Positions 44,408 to 53,837 of a DNA stretch of 64,000 nt are shown piece after piece; positions within the stretch are counted from its first letter, which is position 1; each line of letters starts with the position of its first letter. A program made the translations under genes and the position numbers. The stretch spans positions 1,922,001 to 1,986,000 of the forward strand of contig OY759675.1 of NCBI GenBank assembly GCA_963662515.1. Reading direction: 5' to 3'. Source of the stretch: JAFGDI01 sp963662515. GTDB taxonomy: Bacteria; Planctomycetota; Phycisphaerae; Sedimentisphaerales; SM23-30. The notes beneath the pieces are model-generated. The model did no database searches. It saw only the letters and a list, made by a program, of their open reading frames with translations, and had not been told where the DNA came from.

Positions 44408-44998
44408 TTATCCTTTATCATTTGTAGATTTATAAGACTGTACTATATATTTGCAATTATCCGGTACTATACTGGCAATTATTGTCAGGTCTTCTTTTGT
44501 CAATATTTCTGGTAAAAAAGTTGTGCGAAAAATAGCATCAATGCCCGATTGGGCGATGATACCTATACTTTGCCTGATAATATCATAGGGAAAATCGATA
44601 CCGATCACCTGTTGATATTTTTCTGGTGTAGCTTTGATATCCATAGCCACAAAGTCCAGCATGTTTTCAGTGAACAGTCTTTCGAGCATATCCGGATTAC
44701 TGCCGTTAGTGTCAAGTTTAACTTTAAGGCCAAGTTCTCTGACCCGGCTGATAAACTCAGGAAGGTCCTGATGTATTGTTGGTTCACCTCCGGATATTAC
44801 CAGGCCATCTATGTGTCTGACTCGTTCTTTTAACAGATCCAGAACCTGCCTGGTATTATCAGGCTCACAACTGCGTGCGATAAGTTGTTTGTTGTGACAA
44901 TAATCACAACAGAAATTGCATCCTTGAGTAAATGCAATTGCACTGCAAATACCTGGGTAATCACTCAGGGTCAGGGTCTGGAAACCACCTATATTCAT
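44408..44998 (-). CDS. nrdG: Anaerobic ribonucleotide reductase activating enzyme (radical SAM)
   Basis: A 196-residue radical-SAM activase. Cys27, Cys31 and Cys34 form the C-x3-C-x2-C 4Fe-4S site. VISGGEPTIHQDLPEF is the SAM-binding GGEP region. It makes the glycyl radical on NrdD using SAM and needs strict anoxia. Its start overlaps the nrdD stop by 4 bp. Length and the SGGEPT motif suggest the NrdG2/pyruvate-formate-lyase-activase-like branch, the branch that reduces via a thioredoxin-like route. Confidence 0.93.
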   Translation of the reverse strand: MNIGGFQTLTLSDYPGICSAIAFTQGCNFCCDYCHNKQLIARSCEPDNTRQVLDLLKERVRHIDGLVISGGEPTIHQDLPEFISRVRELGLKVKLDTNGSNPDMLERLFTENMLDFVAMDIKATPEKYQQVIGIDFPYDIIRQSIGIIAQSGIDAIFRTTFLPEILTKEDLTIIASIVPDNCKYIVQSYKSTNDKG

Positions 44999-47151
44999 TT
45001 TGCTATAGACTCCGAGTTAATATTGTAGTATTTCCGCAGCTTAAACTCAGACTGCTTGCCTTCGTTCCATTGATCTACCGGACGCAGATAACCAACTACT
45101 CGGGCATATACTTCCGTTCGGCTCTGACATTGCCGACAGCTTTCCTGTATGCCTGATAAATAGCCATGCACGGGGCATATACTGAATGAGGGAGAGATAG
45201 TAAAGTAGGGCAGATGATAATTTTCGCAGACCTTTTTGATAAAGCATCGTAATGCCTGCCAGTCCGTCACAGCTTCGCCCAGGAAAATATGCTGTACCGT
45301 ACCGCCGGTATAGCACACCTGAAGCGGATCTTGCAGGTCGAGAACATGCCAGATATCGCTGCTGTAATCGACCGGTAACTGGGTTGAATTTGAATATACT
45401 TTATGTTCCTTACCTTGCAGGCATTTCATTTCCGGATACATCTGCGAATCAAGACTGGCCAGACGATATGATGTTCCCTCTGCTGGTGTTGCTTCCAGAT
45501 TATACATATTGCCGGTTTCTTCCTGAAATTGCAAAAGTCGTCTGCGGATATACTCCATTATTTCCAGAGCAAATTCTCGTCCAGTGTCAGTGCCTATATC
45601 ATCCCCTAGCAGGTTTACACAGGCTTCGTTCATACCGGTCAGGCCGATAGTTGAAAAATGATTATGCCAGAATTTGCCATAATGCTCAAAAACGCCACGA
45701 AGGTAATAGCGAGTATAAGGATAAAGGTTCTTTACTGTAAACTGTTCCAGTAGTTTTCGTTTGATTTCCAGTGAATTCTTAGCTTTTTCCAGCAGGTCAT
45801 CAAGGCGTGAGAGAAAATCCTTCTTATCTCGGGCAATATATCCCAATCTGGGCATATTGATAGTTACTACACCTATCGAACCGGTAAGGGGGTTAGCTCC
45901 AAAGAGACCGCCGCCTCTTTTTTCCAGGTGACGCAGGTCGAGTCTCAGGCGGCAGCACATTGAACGAGCATCTTCCGGGTGCATATCAGAATTAACGAAA
46001 TTAGCGAAATAGGGTATGCCATATCGGGCCGTTACCTGCCAGAGCAGATCCAGGTTTGGGTTATCCCAATTAAAATCTTTGCCAATATTATAGGTTGGTA
46101 TAGGGAAGGTAAATACCCGTCCCTGGGCATCGCCCTGCGCCATTACTTCCAGAAATGCCCGATTGAACATATCCATTTCCATCTGAAATTCGCCATAGGT
46201 CTTGTCTTTTAGTTCGCCACCGATAATTACCGGGCTATTTGCCAGTGTCCCAGGCGGCTGTAAGTCAAGTGTAATGTTGGTAAAGGGCGTCTGGAATCCT
46301 ACTCTGGTTGGAACATTAACATTAAAAACAAATTCCTGTAATGACTGTTTTACTTCTTTATAGGTGAGCTTGTCATAGTAGATGAAGGGTGCCAGTAAGG
46401 TATCAAGACTGGAAAAGGCCTGAGCTCCGGCTGCTTCACCTTGCAGGGTATAAAAGAAATTTACTATCTGGCCCAGAGCTGTGCGGAAATGTCGGGCCGG
46501 ATTGCTCTGAACTTTTCCAGATACTCCCTGAAACCCGTTGCGAAGCAGATCTTGCAGGTCCCAGCCGACGCAATATACGCTCAGTAGGCCAAGGTCGTGC
46601 AAATGAAAATCTCCTTCCAGATGGCAACGGCGGATTTCCGGTGAGTATATCTTATTGAGCCAATATGTCTTACTGACCTCACTAGATATATAATTATTCA
46701 AACCCTGCAATGAATAGGACATATTACTGTTCTCTTGTACCTGCCAGTCCAGTTTTTCCAGATAATTGTCTATCAGGTCAAGGTCTGCCTTATCCAATAA
46801 TTCTCTTATGCGTGCATGTTGTTCGCGATAGATAATATAGGCTTTGGCAGTCTTTTTATAGGGACTTGCCAATAATACATCTTCGACCAGATCCTGTATC
46901 TGTTCCACTTCTATGCCAGATTCTGGCAGTGTGGCCTGAATCAGGGAAAGGACCCGACGGGTAAGTTTTCTGGCGGTTTCATTAGTAAATTCGCCAGTAG
47001 CAGCTCCTGCTTTGCCTATGGCACGCTCTATCTTACCGGCATCAAAATCTGCTACTCGACCGTCTCGCTTGACTATTGAAGGAAAATGAAGTGAACTAAC
47101 TGTTAACTCTGGTTTTTCGGGTGCGGTTTGGGATATTTTACCTGCTGCCAT
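44995..47151 (-). CDS. nrdD: Anaerobic ribonucleoside-triphosphate reductase
   Basis: A 718-residue class III ribonucleotide reductase making dNTPs from NTPs under anoxia, independent of oxygen and of cobalamin. The N-terminal ATP-cone (about 27-120) starts VKRDGRVADFDAGKIERAI. The glycyl-radical Gly687 lies in RVVGYLRPVDQWNEG. A C-terminal zinc site has four cysteines (CPVHG and CRQC). It is the first gene of the B12-riboswitch unit. A GGAG ribosome site about 11 bp before the ATG can be covered by TCTCCT in the leader. Confidence 0.96.
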   Translation of the reverse strand: MAAGKISQTAPEKPELTVSSLHFPSIVKRDGRVADFDAGKIERAIGKAGAATGEFTNETARKLTRRVLSLIQATLPESGIEVEQIQDLVEDVLLASPYKKTAKAYIIYREQHARIRELLDKADLDLIDNYLEKLDWQVQENSNMSYSLQGLNNYISSEVSKTYWLNKIYSPEIRRCHLEGDFHLHDLGLLSVYCVGWDLQDLLRNGFQGVSGKVQSNPARHFRTALGQIVNFFYTLQGEAAGAQAFSSLDTLLAPFIYYDKLTYKEVKQSLQEFVFNVNVPTRVGFQTPFTNITLDLQPPGTLANSPVIIGGELKDKTYGEFQMEMDMFNRAFLEVMAQGDAQGRVFTFPIPTYNIGKDFNWDNPNLDLLWQVTARYGIPYFANFVNSDMHPEDARSMCCRLRLDLRHLEKRGGGLFGANPLTGSIGVVTINMPRLGYIARDKKDFLSRLDDLLEKAKNSLEIKRKLLEQFTVKNLYPYTRYYLRGVFEHYGKFWHNHFSTIGLTGMNEACVNLLGDDIGTDTGREFALEIMEYIRRRLLQFQEETGNMYNLEATPAEGTSYRLASLDSQMYPEMKCLQGKEHKVYSNSTQLPVDYSSDIWHVLDLQDPLQVCYTGGTVQHIFLGEAVTDWQALRCFIKKVCENYHLPYFTISPSFSICPVHGYLSGIQESCRQCQSRTEVYARVVGYLRPVDQWNEGKQSEFKLRKYYNINSESIAK

Positions 47152-47160
47152 CTGTCTGTC

Positions 47161-47196
47161 TCTCCTGCATTGGATTAATTAGTTAAAACAAGGAGA
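47161..47196 (-). promoter_or_regulatory. Leader stem covering the nrdD ribosome site
   Basis: On the minus strand TCTCCT (47196-47191) can pair with AGGAGA (47166-47161), the nrdD Shine-Dalgarno, over a 24-base loop. This is a plausible expression platform for translational control by the upstream cobalamin aptamer, although it sits about 180 bases after it. Confidence 0.35.
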
Positions 47197-47374
47197 TAAA
47201 TGGCGAGTCTCGGCGCAGCAATATACCAGGCCGAAGAACAACACCCGCGTATTGTCTCCACAATGACAAATGAACTATCACCCGATAAAACTGACAATAC
47301 CCCGGCTGAGAACATCAGCGCAGAACATTGCAACAGCCTTTCCCGCGAAAGCCAATTGTCAGACCGTCTTTCAT

Positions 47375-47555
47375 TTCGACGGATCGCTGGCAGGTATTCG
47401 GACTTTCAGGCAGCAAAACCTACTCATCGCCGCTTCCCACCTTTACAGGCAGTGCTTATAGCAATTTTCGTTCCTGATTACCGCTGCGGGGCAGTTCCGG
47501 TCTCTCACCGGATTCCCTCTTGCGTCACCCCATATATGCGGGTGAACCAACAACG
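47375..47555 (-). promoter_or_regulatory. Cobalamin riboswitch upstream of nrdD-nrdG-dcd-metE
   Basis: On the minus strand the conserved core is readable in order: AGGGAATCCGGTG, CCGGAACTGCCCCGC, AGCGGTAATCAGGAACGAA, a variable arm, then a B12-box-like GTCCGAATACCTGCC near 47388-47412. This is the adenosylcobalamin riboswitch layout. It starts about where the promoter predicts the 5' end and lies 224 bp upstream of nrdD. Such switches usually lower expression when cobalamin is bound. A small CCGTC/GACGG hairpin (47364-47382) follows it with no T-run, so control is more likely at translation. Confidence 0.9.
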
Positions 47556-47561
47556 CATAAC

Positions 47562-47590
47562 ACTATATGTTGTGCTGTATGTCCTGTCAA
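47562..47590 (-). promoter_or_regulatory. Sigma-70 promoter of the riboswitch operon
   Basis: On the minus strand TTGACA (47590-47585), exactly 17 bases and TATAGT (47567-47562). Start of transcription is expected near 47555, immediately ahead of the riboswitch core. Confidence 0.75.
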
Positions 47591-47768
47591 GTATTATTTC
47601 AGGTTCTATTGCGGTTCACTTAAGAAGATACTTTGCGTTTGGTTTTTTTTTCGATAGAATAATGCCCTGTTACTTAGTTACAGTTAAAATAAGAATGCAA
47701 ATATGATAGCAAGAAGCACTGTACCGACTTTTATTAACCAGATCGAAATTTGCTGAAATGGAGTAATT

Positions 47769-48470
47769 ATGTCTCGTTTAGCTATATTGGATTGCGAACA
47801 TATCAATGAAGTAATGCACAACTGCCAGGAGTTTGGCCAGATGATGGCTGATGGTCTCAATTTGGTTGGTTTTAGGCCTGAAATAGAGTTTTTTGATACT
47901 AAACGCGGTGATTTACCAGTATCGACAGGCGATTTTACCGGCTATATTGTTATGGGCTCTTTAAGTGGTGCTTATGATAAGGACCTTTGGATCTACGATC
48001 TGGGCAATTTTATTCGAGATCTGGCCACTGGTGGTGACAGTAAAATGGTGGGAATTTGCTTTGGTCATCAGATGATCGGACATAGTCTGGGTGGCAAGGT
48101 CACTAAAGCGCCACAAGGCTGGGGGATTGGCTGTATGACTATGCAATTAATTCCGGATAGTTTACCAATCCCTTTACCTGACCAGGTTAATGTTATGTTC
48201 TCTCATGGCGATCAGATAATTGAACTCCCGGAAGGGGCTCAGGTGCTGGGCCATACTGAACATTGCCCCTATGCTGCGATTTGCATTGATGATCGTATTC
48301 TGGGCTTGCAATGCCATCCTGAATTCACTCCGGATTTTATGGAAAAGATTATCACTAAAAATACGCCTCATTTTGGTATTGAAATGGCAACCCAGGCCCG
48401 GCAAAGCCTTTCCAGAAAAAATGACAGCATAGCTGTTCTTAAATTTATTAGTGATTTTATGGTCCTATGA
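47769..48470 (+). CDS. Class I glutamine amidotransferase-like protein
   Basis: A 233-residue stand-alone GATase of the GMP-synthase/YfeJ type. Cys97 lies in GICFGHQMIG, and His183 and Glu185 in QCHPEFT complete the triad. It hydrolyses glutamine or a gamma-glutamyl compound, possibly to release ammonia for a partner. No partner synthetase is next to it. The DUF58 cluster follows after 149 bp. Whether they form one unit is not clear. Confidence 0.85.
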   Translation: MSRLAILDCEHINEVMHNCQEFGQMMADGLNLVGFRPEIEFFDTKRGDLPVSTGDFTGYIVMGSLSGAYDKDLWIYDLGNFIRDLATGGDSKMVGICFGHQMIGHSLGGKVTKAPQGWGIGCMTMQLIPDSLPIPLPDQVNVMFSHGDQIIELPEGAQVLGHTEHCPYAAICIDDRILGLQCHPEFTPDFMEKIITKNTPHFGIEMATQARQSLSRKNDSIAVLKFISDFMVL

Positions 48471-48619
48471 TCATGAAATATGTTTTATGTGATTTGTATG
48501 ATAATATTTTAGGGTGTAGTTCCGATGGTAGATTATGCACGCAGGATCTATTATAATTTCATCTGTCAAAGTATGTTTTTTTGTTTGTTCCTGGCTGTTT
48601 TGACATTAAAATAAGGTGC

Positions 48620-49525
48620 ATGGCAGCTAGTGGTTATAAATATTTACCCGCTCAATTGGCCGATAAGCTCCAGTCTATGGAGTTGTCGGTCCGATCAGTT
48701 ATGGATGGTCATTATCAGGGGAAGCATCGTTCTGCAAGTTTTGGCTCTTCTGTTGAATTTGCTGAATATCGTGAGTATAGCCCCGGCGATCCGGCACATC
48801 GTATTGATTGGCCGGTTTATGCCCGTAGTGACCGCTATGTTATCCGGCAATATCATGAAGAGGTCAGTATTCGCTGTCATATAATTCTTGATACCTCAGC
48901 GAGTATGAATTATAAATACCTGGGAAATATGACCAAATTTGACTATGGCTGCTATCTGGCGGCTGGTATTTCCTATCTCATGGCTCATCATGGTGATTCG
49001 GTTTCGCTTTTGACAGTTGATAAGGGGAAATTGCTGCAGATTGGCCCGGCTGGAAGTTACAAGGGGCTTAAGCCTGTGCTTGACACTCTGGAAATGATCA
49101 AGCCTGAAGGGGTTGTGAATATGGCAGATACTATGCATCGAGTAGCTGATGTTTGCAAGGGCAAGGCACTGGTTGTTATAATATCTGATTTGCTGGAAGA
49201 ACCAAAGGAACTGGCAGCTGCGCTGGGGCATCTTTTCCATAGTAGTAAGGAGCTGGTGGTTTTTCATGTGCTTGATGGGGCGGAGCTGAGCCTGCCGAAT
49301 GATATGGCCGCTGATGGAACAACTCTGGCAGATATTTCCTGCCTGGAAAGTTCTGAAAAGTTGCTGATTGATCTGGCCGATATTAAAGATAGCTATTGCA
49401 CGCAGGTTCATACTTATCTTAATGCTGTGCGTCAGGCAGTAATGAATGTTAAGGGCAGCTATATTTTGGCTGATACCCGTCGTGAGGTATTTGATGTCCT
49501 GCTCGAGAGGAGCCGCCCAATATGA
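48620..49525 (+). CDS. DUF58 domain protein (vWA-like)
   Basis: The start MAASGYKYLP fits the family's usual beginning and has AAGG just ahead. An upstream frame extension of 13 residues is not needed. The 301-residue product carries VEFAEYREYSPGDPAHRIDWPVYARSDRYVIRQY split over the DUF58 signature and a vWA-like DTSASM metal motif. DUF58 proteins co-occur with MoxR ATPases and BatA/B-type vWA membrane proteins and are proposed to help chaperone or assemble complexes. It overlaps the next gene by 4 bp. No MoxR gene is in the window. Confidence 0.88.
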   Translation: MAASGYKYLPAQLADKLQSMELSVRSVMDGHYQGKHRSASFGSSVEFAEYREYSPGDPAHRIDWPVYARSDRYVIRQYHEEVSIRCHIILDTSASMNYKYLGNMTKFDYGCYLAAGISYLMAHHGDSVSLLTVDKGKLLQIGPAGSYKGLKPVLDTLEMIKPEGVVNMADTMHRVADVCKGKALVVIISDLLEEPKELAAALGHLFHSSKELVVFHVLDGAELSLPNDMAADGTTLADISCLESSEKLLIDLADIKDSYCTQVHTYLNAVRQAVMNVKGSYILADTRREVFDVLLERSRPI

Positions 49526-51603
49526 TTTTTGCTTTGCCTGGGCTGCTATGGTTATTGCCAGCGGCATTATTACCAGTGATATTTCATTTCCTTTTTCCCC
49601 GACGCAGTGGGAAGCTGATTTTTCCTACTTTGATGTTCTTTTATCGTGCTGATCCGCTTATCGCCCGTCGTAATCGGCTGCGTCAGTGGCTGATACTACT
49701 ATGTCGGGTATTGGTTTTGTTTTTTCTCATTCTGGCCCTGACCCGGCCGACGATAATGATTGGTCAACTTACTGGTCATATGGGCAATAGTTTGATTATT
49801 TTAGATGATACTGCCTCTATGTCACGACAGTGTAAGCTCCAGCCGCAACGCAGTTGTTTTAATATTGCCTGTGCCGCAGCTTTAACGCTTGCAGAAGGAT
49901 CAGGGAAAGATAATCTCGGGATAATAACCCTTTCTGATGCTAGATTTCACTCTGTTACTGAGGGTATATTACCAGGAGAGTTGCTGGGCAGTTGCGAAAC
50001 GACCGCAGCTTCAGGTAATATGCCTTTGGCCATTGCAAAGGGTATTGAACTGCTGAGGGAGACTGGGGGTACGATCCATATTTTTAGTGATTGCCAGAGT
50101 CATGAGTTTGAGGCAGTCAGTTCGGAAATTCAGGCTGGATCCGAAAAGGTTATTTTGAGTATTCATAGGATACTTGCCCAGCAGTCAGAGAAGGCTAATG
50201 TAGTAGTAAAATCGGTGAAGATGCCTGCCAGTATCTTGCTCCCGGGACATCCGGTTAATGCTGAAATATTACTTCAGAATAATAGTCCTTTTGATGCATC
50301 GAATATTACTGTTACTGTAGCCGGGCTGACCGCTCGACCAATCAGTGAAATAGTTTCAGTTAATGCTGGTACAATAAGGCCGGTATCGTTCCAGTTGATG
50401 GCAAATGCTATCGGTTTTCAGCCGGTAGCCATATCTCTTAGCGGTGATGGATTTCCCGCAGATGATCAGGCAGCAGCGGTATGGTATTGCCATGAGCCTG
50501 TTAAAGTGCTTTTTGCCGGAGGCCGGTCTGATTACGGGTTTATACCTCTGGCTTTATCGCCGCTTGATGAACCGGCTCTTACGGGTATCGAGATGGTGTT
50601 TCGTTCCGTCGGGAAAATAATTGAATATTGCCAGCTCAATGAAGTTGCAATGGTTGTCATGACTCATAATGTCAGTTTGGAGCTGGAAAATGCCGTTCCG
50701 GGTTGGCAGAAGGCATTTTTAGATTCAGGTGGAAATGTTTTGCTGGTCCCATCAATTGCCAATGCATCTGGTCAGGATCTGCCTGATTATTATGATATAA
50801 GATTTAATTCATTAGTAAACGCCGCATCACCTTTGCCACTGGAACTCAACAGCCTTGATAGCATGTTCTGGTATATGATCTTTGGGCAAAGTCCTCAGAA
50901 AATAGATAAACTGAGTATTAGTAGCTATTATCCCCTTATACTTTCTGATAATTGGCAGAGTCTCTTGAGTTGCGATCTGAGTCAAAGTGTTCTGGCGTAC
51001 CGGCAGATGGGTAAAGGCAATGTTTTTGTAAGTGGTTTTGCTCTGGATAACCGGTCTTCGACTCTGCCTAAATCTCCGCTTATGGTGGTTGTTTTGCAAA
51101 ATATGGTAACTGCTATCTCATCTGCAAGCACAAAAGATATGTCAGAAGTGGGGCGTCAAATTGGCCGTACATTGAATCTTTATGCAGGTGATACTCTGGA
51201 ATATACAGGCATTGCAGAGCCTGTTGAGATTGTTTCCCTAAGTGGTATTGATAAAATAGAACAGGGTGGTAAGCTCTCTGAGCTGCCGATAATGACACAC
51301 AGTGGTGTGCTCCGACTTGATTATGACGGGGGTACAATGGCAGTAGCATTCAGTTCTGACCCTTCTGAGGCCTATGACAATTATCTCTCCGAGGAGCAGT
51401 TAGTCAGTCAGTTGGAAGGCATGAATGTTTTTATTGATACGATTACATACCATGATAATGGCAATTATTTAAGTGCTAGTCCACGCCGGCTCTGCGAACT
51501 CTATGTTTTGTCAATAGTTCTGTCTCTCGTATTTTTTCTTTGTGAAGCATTTTTGTCCAATAAGCGTATCTGGAAAGCTGATTCAGCAGGAGCCCGGCGA
51601 TAA
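49522..51603 (+). CDS. BatA-like membrane protein with vWA domain
   Basis: A 693-residue protein with an N-terminal aerotolerance-regulator (BatA) segment: ALPGLLWLLPAALLPVIFHF, two membrane helices, and a conserved RRNRLRQWLILLCR turn. A vWA domain starts at ILDDTASMSRQ (D-x-T-x-S metal site), with a large beta-rich extracytoplasmic region and a C-terminal helix. Its start overlaps DUF58 by 4 bp and its stop shares 1 bp with the next start. It probably acts as a periplasm-facing partner of the DUF58 and the following protein. Confidence 0.85.
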   Translation: MIFALPGLLWLLPAALLPVIFHFLFPRRSGKLIFPTLMFFYRADPLIARRNRLRQWLILLCRVLVLFFLILALTRPTIMIGQLTGHMGNSLIILDDTASMSRQCKLQPQRSCFNIACAAALTLAEGSGKDNLGIITLSDARFHSVTEGILPGELLGSCETTAASGNMPLAIAKGIELLRETGGTIHIFSDCQSHEFEAVSSEIQAGSEKVILSIHRILAQQSEKANVVVKSVKMPASILLPGHPVNAEILLQNNSPFDASNITVTVAGLTARPISEIVSVNAGTIRPVSFQLMANAIGFQPVAISLSGDGFPADDQAAAVWYCHEPVKVLFAGGRSDYGFIPLALSPLDEPALTGIEMVFRSVGKIIEYCQLNEVAMVVMTHNVSLELENAVPGWQKAFLDSGGNVLLVPSIANASGQDLPDYYDIRFNSLVNAASPLPLELNSLDSMFWYMIFGQSPQKIDKLSISSYYPLILSDNWQSLLSCDLSQSVLAYRQMGKGNVFVSGFALDNRSSTLPKSPLMVVVLQNMVTAISSASTKDMSEVGRQIGRTLNLYAGDTLEYTGIAEPVEIVSLSGIDKIEQGGKLSELPIMTHSGVLRLDYDGGTMAVAFSSDPSEAYDNYLSEEQLVSQLEGMNVFIDTITYHDNGNYLSASPRRLCELYVLSIVLSLVFFLCEAFLSNKRIWKADSAGARR

Positions 51604-53837
51604 TGAACTGGCAATTTAATAGTGAACCGTTTGTCATAGTTTCAGGGCTTTTTGTACTGTTGGTCGCCGTTGTCTGGTTGTGGCACCTTTTACGCAAAGG
51701 TTACAGTCGGTCAGTAGCAATATTATTGCTGACTATTCGCATTTCATTACTCTCTTTACTGTTTCTGGCATTATGCGATCCTGTGATATTGACAACTGTT
51801 AAGCCTTCTGAACCTCTGCGAGTGACGCTGCTAAATGATATCTCCTCTTCAATGGATGTTTTAGATCAGGGTGATATATCGCGTCATGAGCGTGCTGAGA
51901 AGTTGTGCCAGGATCTTATGGGTGATTATGAGGGGCAGGTTACTTTTAACAGACTATTCTTTACCGACCAGCTTTCAGATCAGCCCAAAGACTTATTGGG
52001 CGATAATCCACAAATGGTTCGGCAAACTGATCTGGGGGCTGTGTTGCTGGCTCTATGCGATTATGACCAACTATCCGACTCAGATATGCTTATAATGCTC
52101 ACTGATGGTGGAGACCAAACCCTGACTGATGTTACTTTGCCCGCTACCCCCTTGTATATAGTTGCAGTGGGAACTGATAATCCTGATATCCCTGATGCCA
52201 AACTTACCAGAGTTGATTTTCCTGCTATTGTAGATGTTTCGGCAGAGACTCGGATAACAGCCGTTACGGAATTTGCAGGATTTGAAAGAGACACTTCATC
52301 TCAGATGCAAGCCAATTCATATCTGCTTCTGGAGGAATTCCATGATAATTTCTGGGTGGAACTGCACCGCCTGGATATTGATAATGATCGGAATATTACT
52401 CGCCATGAATTTGAAGTACCAGCTGTAGATGTTGCCGGGGTGAGACGCTTCAGAATAAACCTTGTTACAGATGGCTCTGAACTTACTTTATTGAATAATA
52501 GTAGAGAATTTGCAATTGAAGTGCGTGATAAACAGCTTAATATTCTATACTATGCCCATGAAATAGGCTGGGAATTTAAGGCCATTCGCAATTGTCTTGC
52601 TGATGATGAAGCGATAGATCTTACAGCACTTTTTCGTCTGGCTCAAGGTGGGGCTGATAGCCAGTTTGTAGTTCAATGTTCCGATAGTGATATCCGAGAA
52701 ATATTGAGCGATGGTTTTCCTGAAACATCAGGGGAACTACAGTCTTTTAACTGTATTATTATTGATTCTGTTGCGGCTGTAAGCTGGTCGGGCCAGCAGG
52801 CTCAGACACTTATTGATTATGTAGCTGATGGCGGGGCGGTAGTGTTTCTTGGCGGCGAGCTTGGCTTTGCAGCTGGTGGTTATGCTCGCTCGGCATTGGC
52901 TGATCTGATACCTTTTTCCTTGTCTGGCATTACAAAAGATAGTTTTATTACTGGTCGCTTTCCTGTCACGGTGCCAGTTGGTGGGCAGGGCAACCCAGTT
53001 GTAGGTGATCTGGTAAACTACCTCAGATCTGATATGCCCCCTGTAATTGAAAGCATCAATATCTCTGGCCCTCTCAAACCTGCGGCATTTGAATTGCTTT
53101 CAGCTGGTACAAGTCAGGGTTCTGCCCCTCTTATAGTCATTTCCCGTTATGGTAATGGTCAGGTAGTGGCAATCAATACCAATACTTTCTGGCGTTGGGG
53201 CAGAGGTGATGAAACCCTCAGAAAAGTCTTTAATTCACTATGGCGGCAGTTACTTAAATCCCTGGCTGATATTGCCGATCCAGGGCGTATTCTTAAAGTC
53301 CAATGGCTTCAGGATGACTTTCTGCCGGGGCAGATTATTCGGGCTGTGATCTCTATAGCCGGCAATTATCCTGCTGGTATGGTTCATCTTAATGCTTCTG
53401 TTTGTCAGGCAGAAAAGCCGATTGACTATATTATTTCACCTATAGATAACGGCGGAATTAAGTATGAACTATCTTTTTTACCTGAGTACAAAGGTGATTA
53501 TTTCATAAATCTCGAAGCAGTATTGCCAGGTGTTGAGGTCCAAAAGCAGGTTCTCGAGAAATATTCTCACCTCATAACGGTAGGTTCTGGTATGAACGAA
53601 GGGGCCCGATTGGCTATTAACATTATTTTTCTTAATGATCTCGCTTCTCGCAGTGGCGGCGTTTGTTATCGGGAGAATCAGACAAAACTGCTTCGGGAAG
53701 TACTCAATGACAAAATTTCCTATAAAACTACCAGACAATTCCGTCATTTAGTGTCTTATAATAACTACTTTATTAGTATTTTTATAATTCTGATCTTTAT
53801 AGAATTGTATGTCCGGCGTAAGCTCAATCTGATATAA
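51603..53837 (+). CDS. Membrane protein with vWA and glutamine-amidotransferase-like domains
   Basis: A 744-residue protein. Two N-terminal helices (about 8-28 and 35-60) precede a vWA domain (LLNDISSSMDVLDQG, MLTDGGDQT). A GATase-1-like domain (CIIIDSVAAVSWSGQQAQTL, DYVADGGAVVFLGGELGF) follows near 385-475, and a last helix is at about 716-735. This architecture is seen in Planctomycetes and related groups beside DUF58/BatA genes. It begins 1 bp inside the previous stop (TAATG), so translation is coupled. Confidence 0.85.
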   Translation: MNWQFNSEPFVIVSGLFVLLVAVVWLWHLLRKGYSRSVAILLLTIRISLLSLLFLALCDPVILTTVKPSEPLRVTLLNDISSSMDVLDQGDISRHERAEKLCQDLMGDYEGQVTFNRLFFTDQLSDQPKDLLGDNPQMVRQTDLGAVLLALCDYDQLSDSDMLIMLTDGGDQTLTDVTLPATPLYIVAVGTDNPDIPDAKLTRVDFPAIVDVSAETRITAVTEFAGFERDTSSQMQANSYLLLEEFHDNFWVELHRLDIDNDRNITRHEFEVPAVDVAGVRRFRINLVTDGSELTLLNNSREFAIEVRDKQLNILYYAHEIGWEFKAIRNCLADDEAIDLTALFRLAQGGADSQFVVQCSDSDIREILSDGFPETSGELQSFNCIIIDSVAAVSWSGQQAQTLIDYVADGGAVVFLGGELGFAAGGYARSALADLIPFSLSGITKDSFITGRFPVTVPVGGQGNPVVGDLVNYLRSDMPPVIESINISGPLKPAAFELLSAGTSQGSAPLIVISRYGNGQVVAINTNTFWRWGRGDETLRKVFNSLWRQLLKSLADIADPGRILKVQWLQDDFLPGQIIRAVISIAGNYPAGMVHLNASVCQAEKPIDYIISPIDNGGIKYELSFLPEYKGDYFINLEAVLPGVEVQKQVLEKYSHLITVGSGMNEGARLAINIIFLNDLASRSGGVCYRENQTKLLREVLNDKISYKTTRQFRHLVSYNNYFISIFIILIFIELYVRRKLNLI

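Noticed and set aside
47200..47706. 168-codon plus-strand frame with a good AAGGAG ribosome site
   Set aside because: It lies over the reverse complement of the cobalamin riboswitch and promoter, has no recognisable domain, and its apparent ribosome site is the complement of the leader stem.
48896..49567. 223-codon frame opposite the DUF58 gene
   Set aside because: Antisense to a conserved gene with no recognisable motif; low-complexity composition typical of a shadow.
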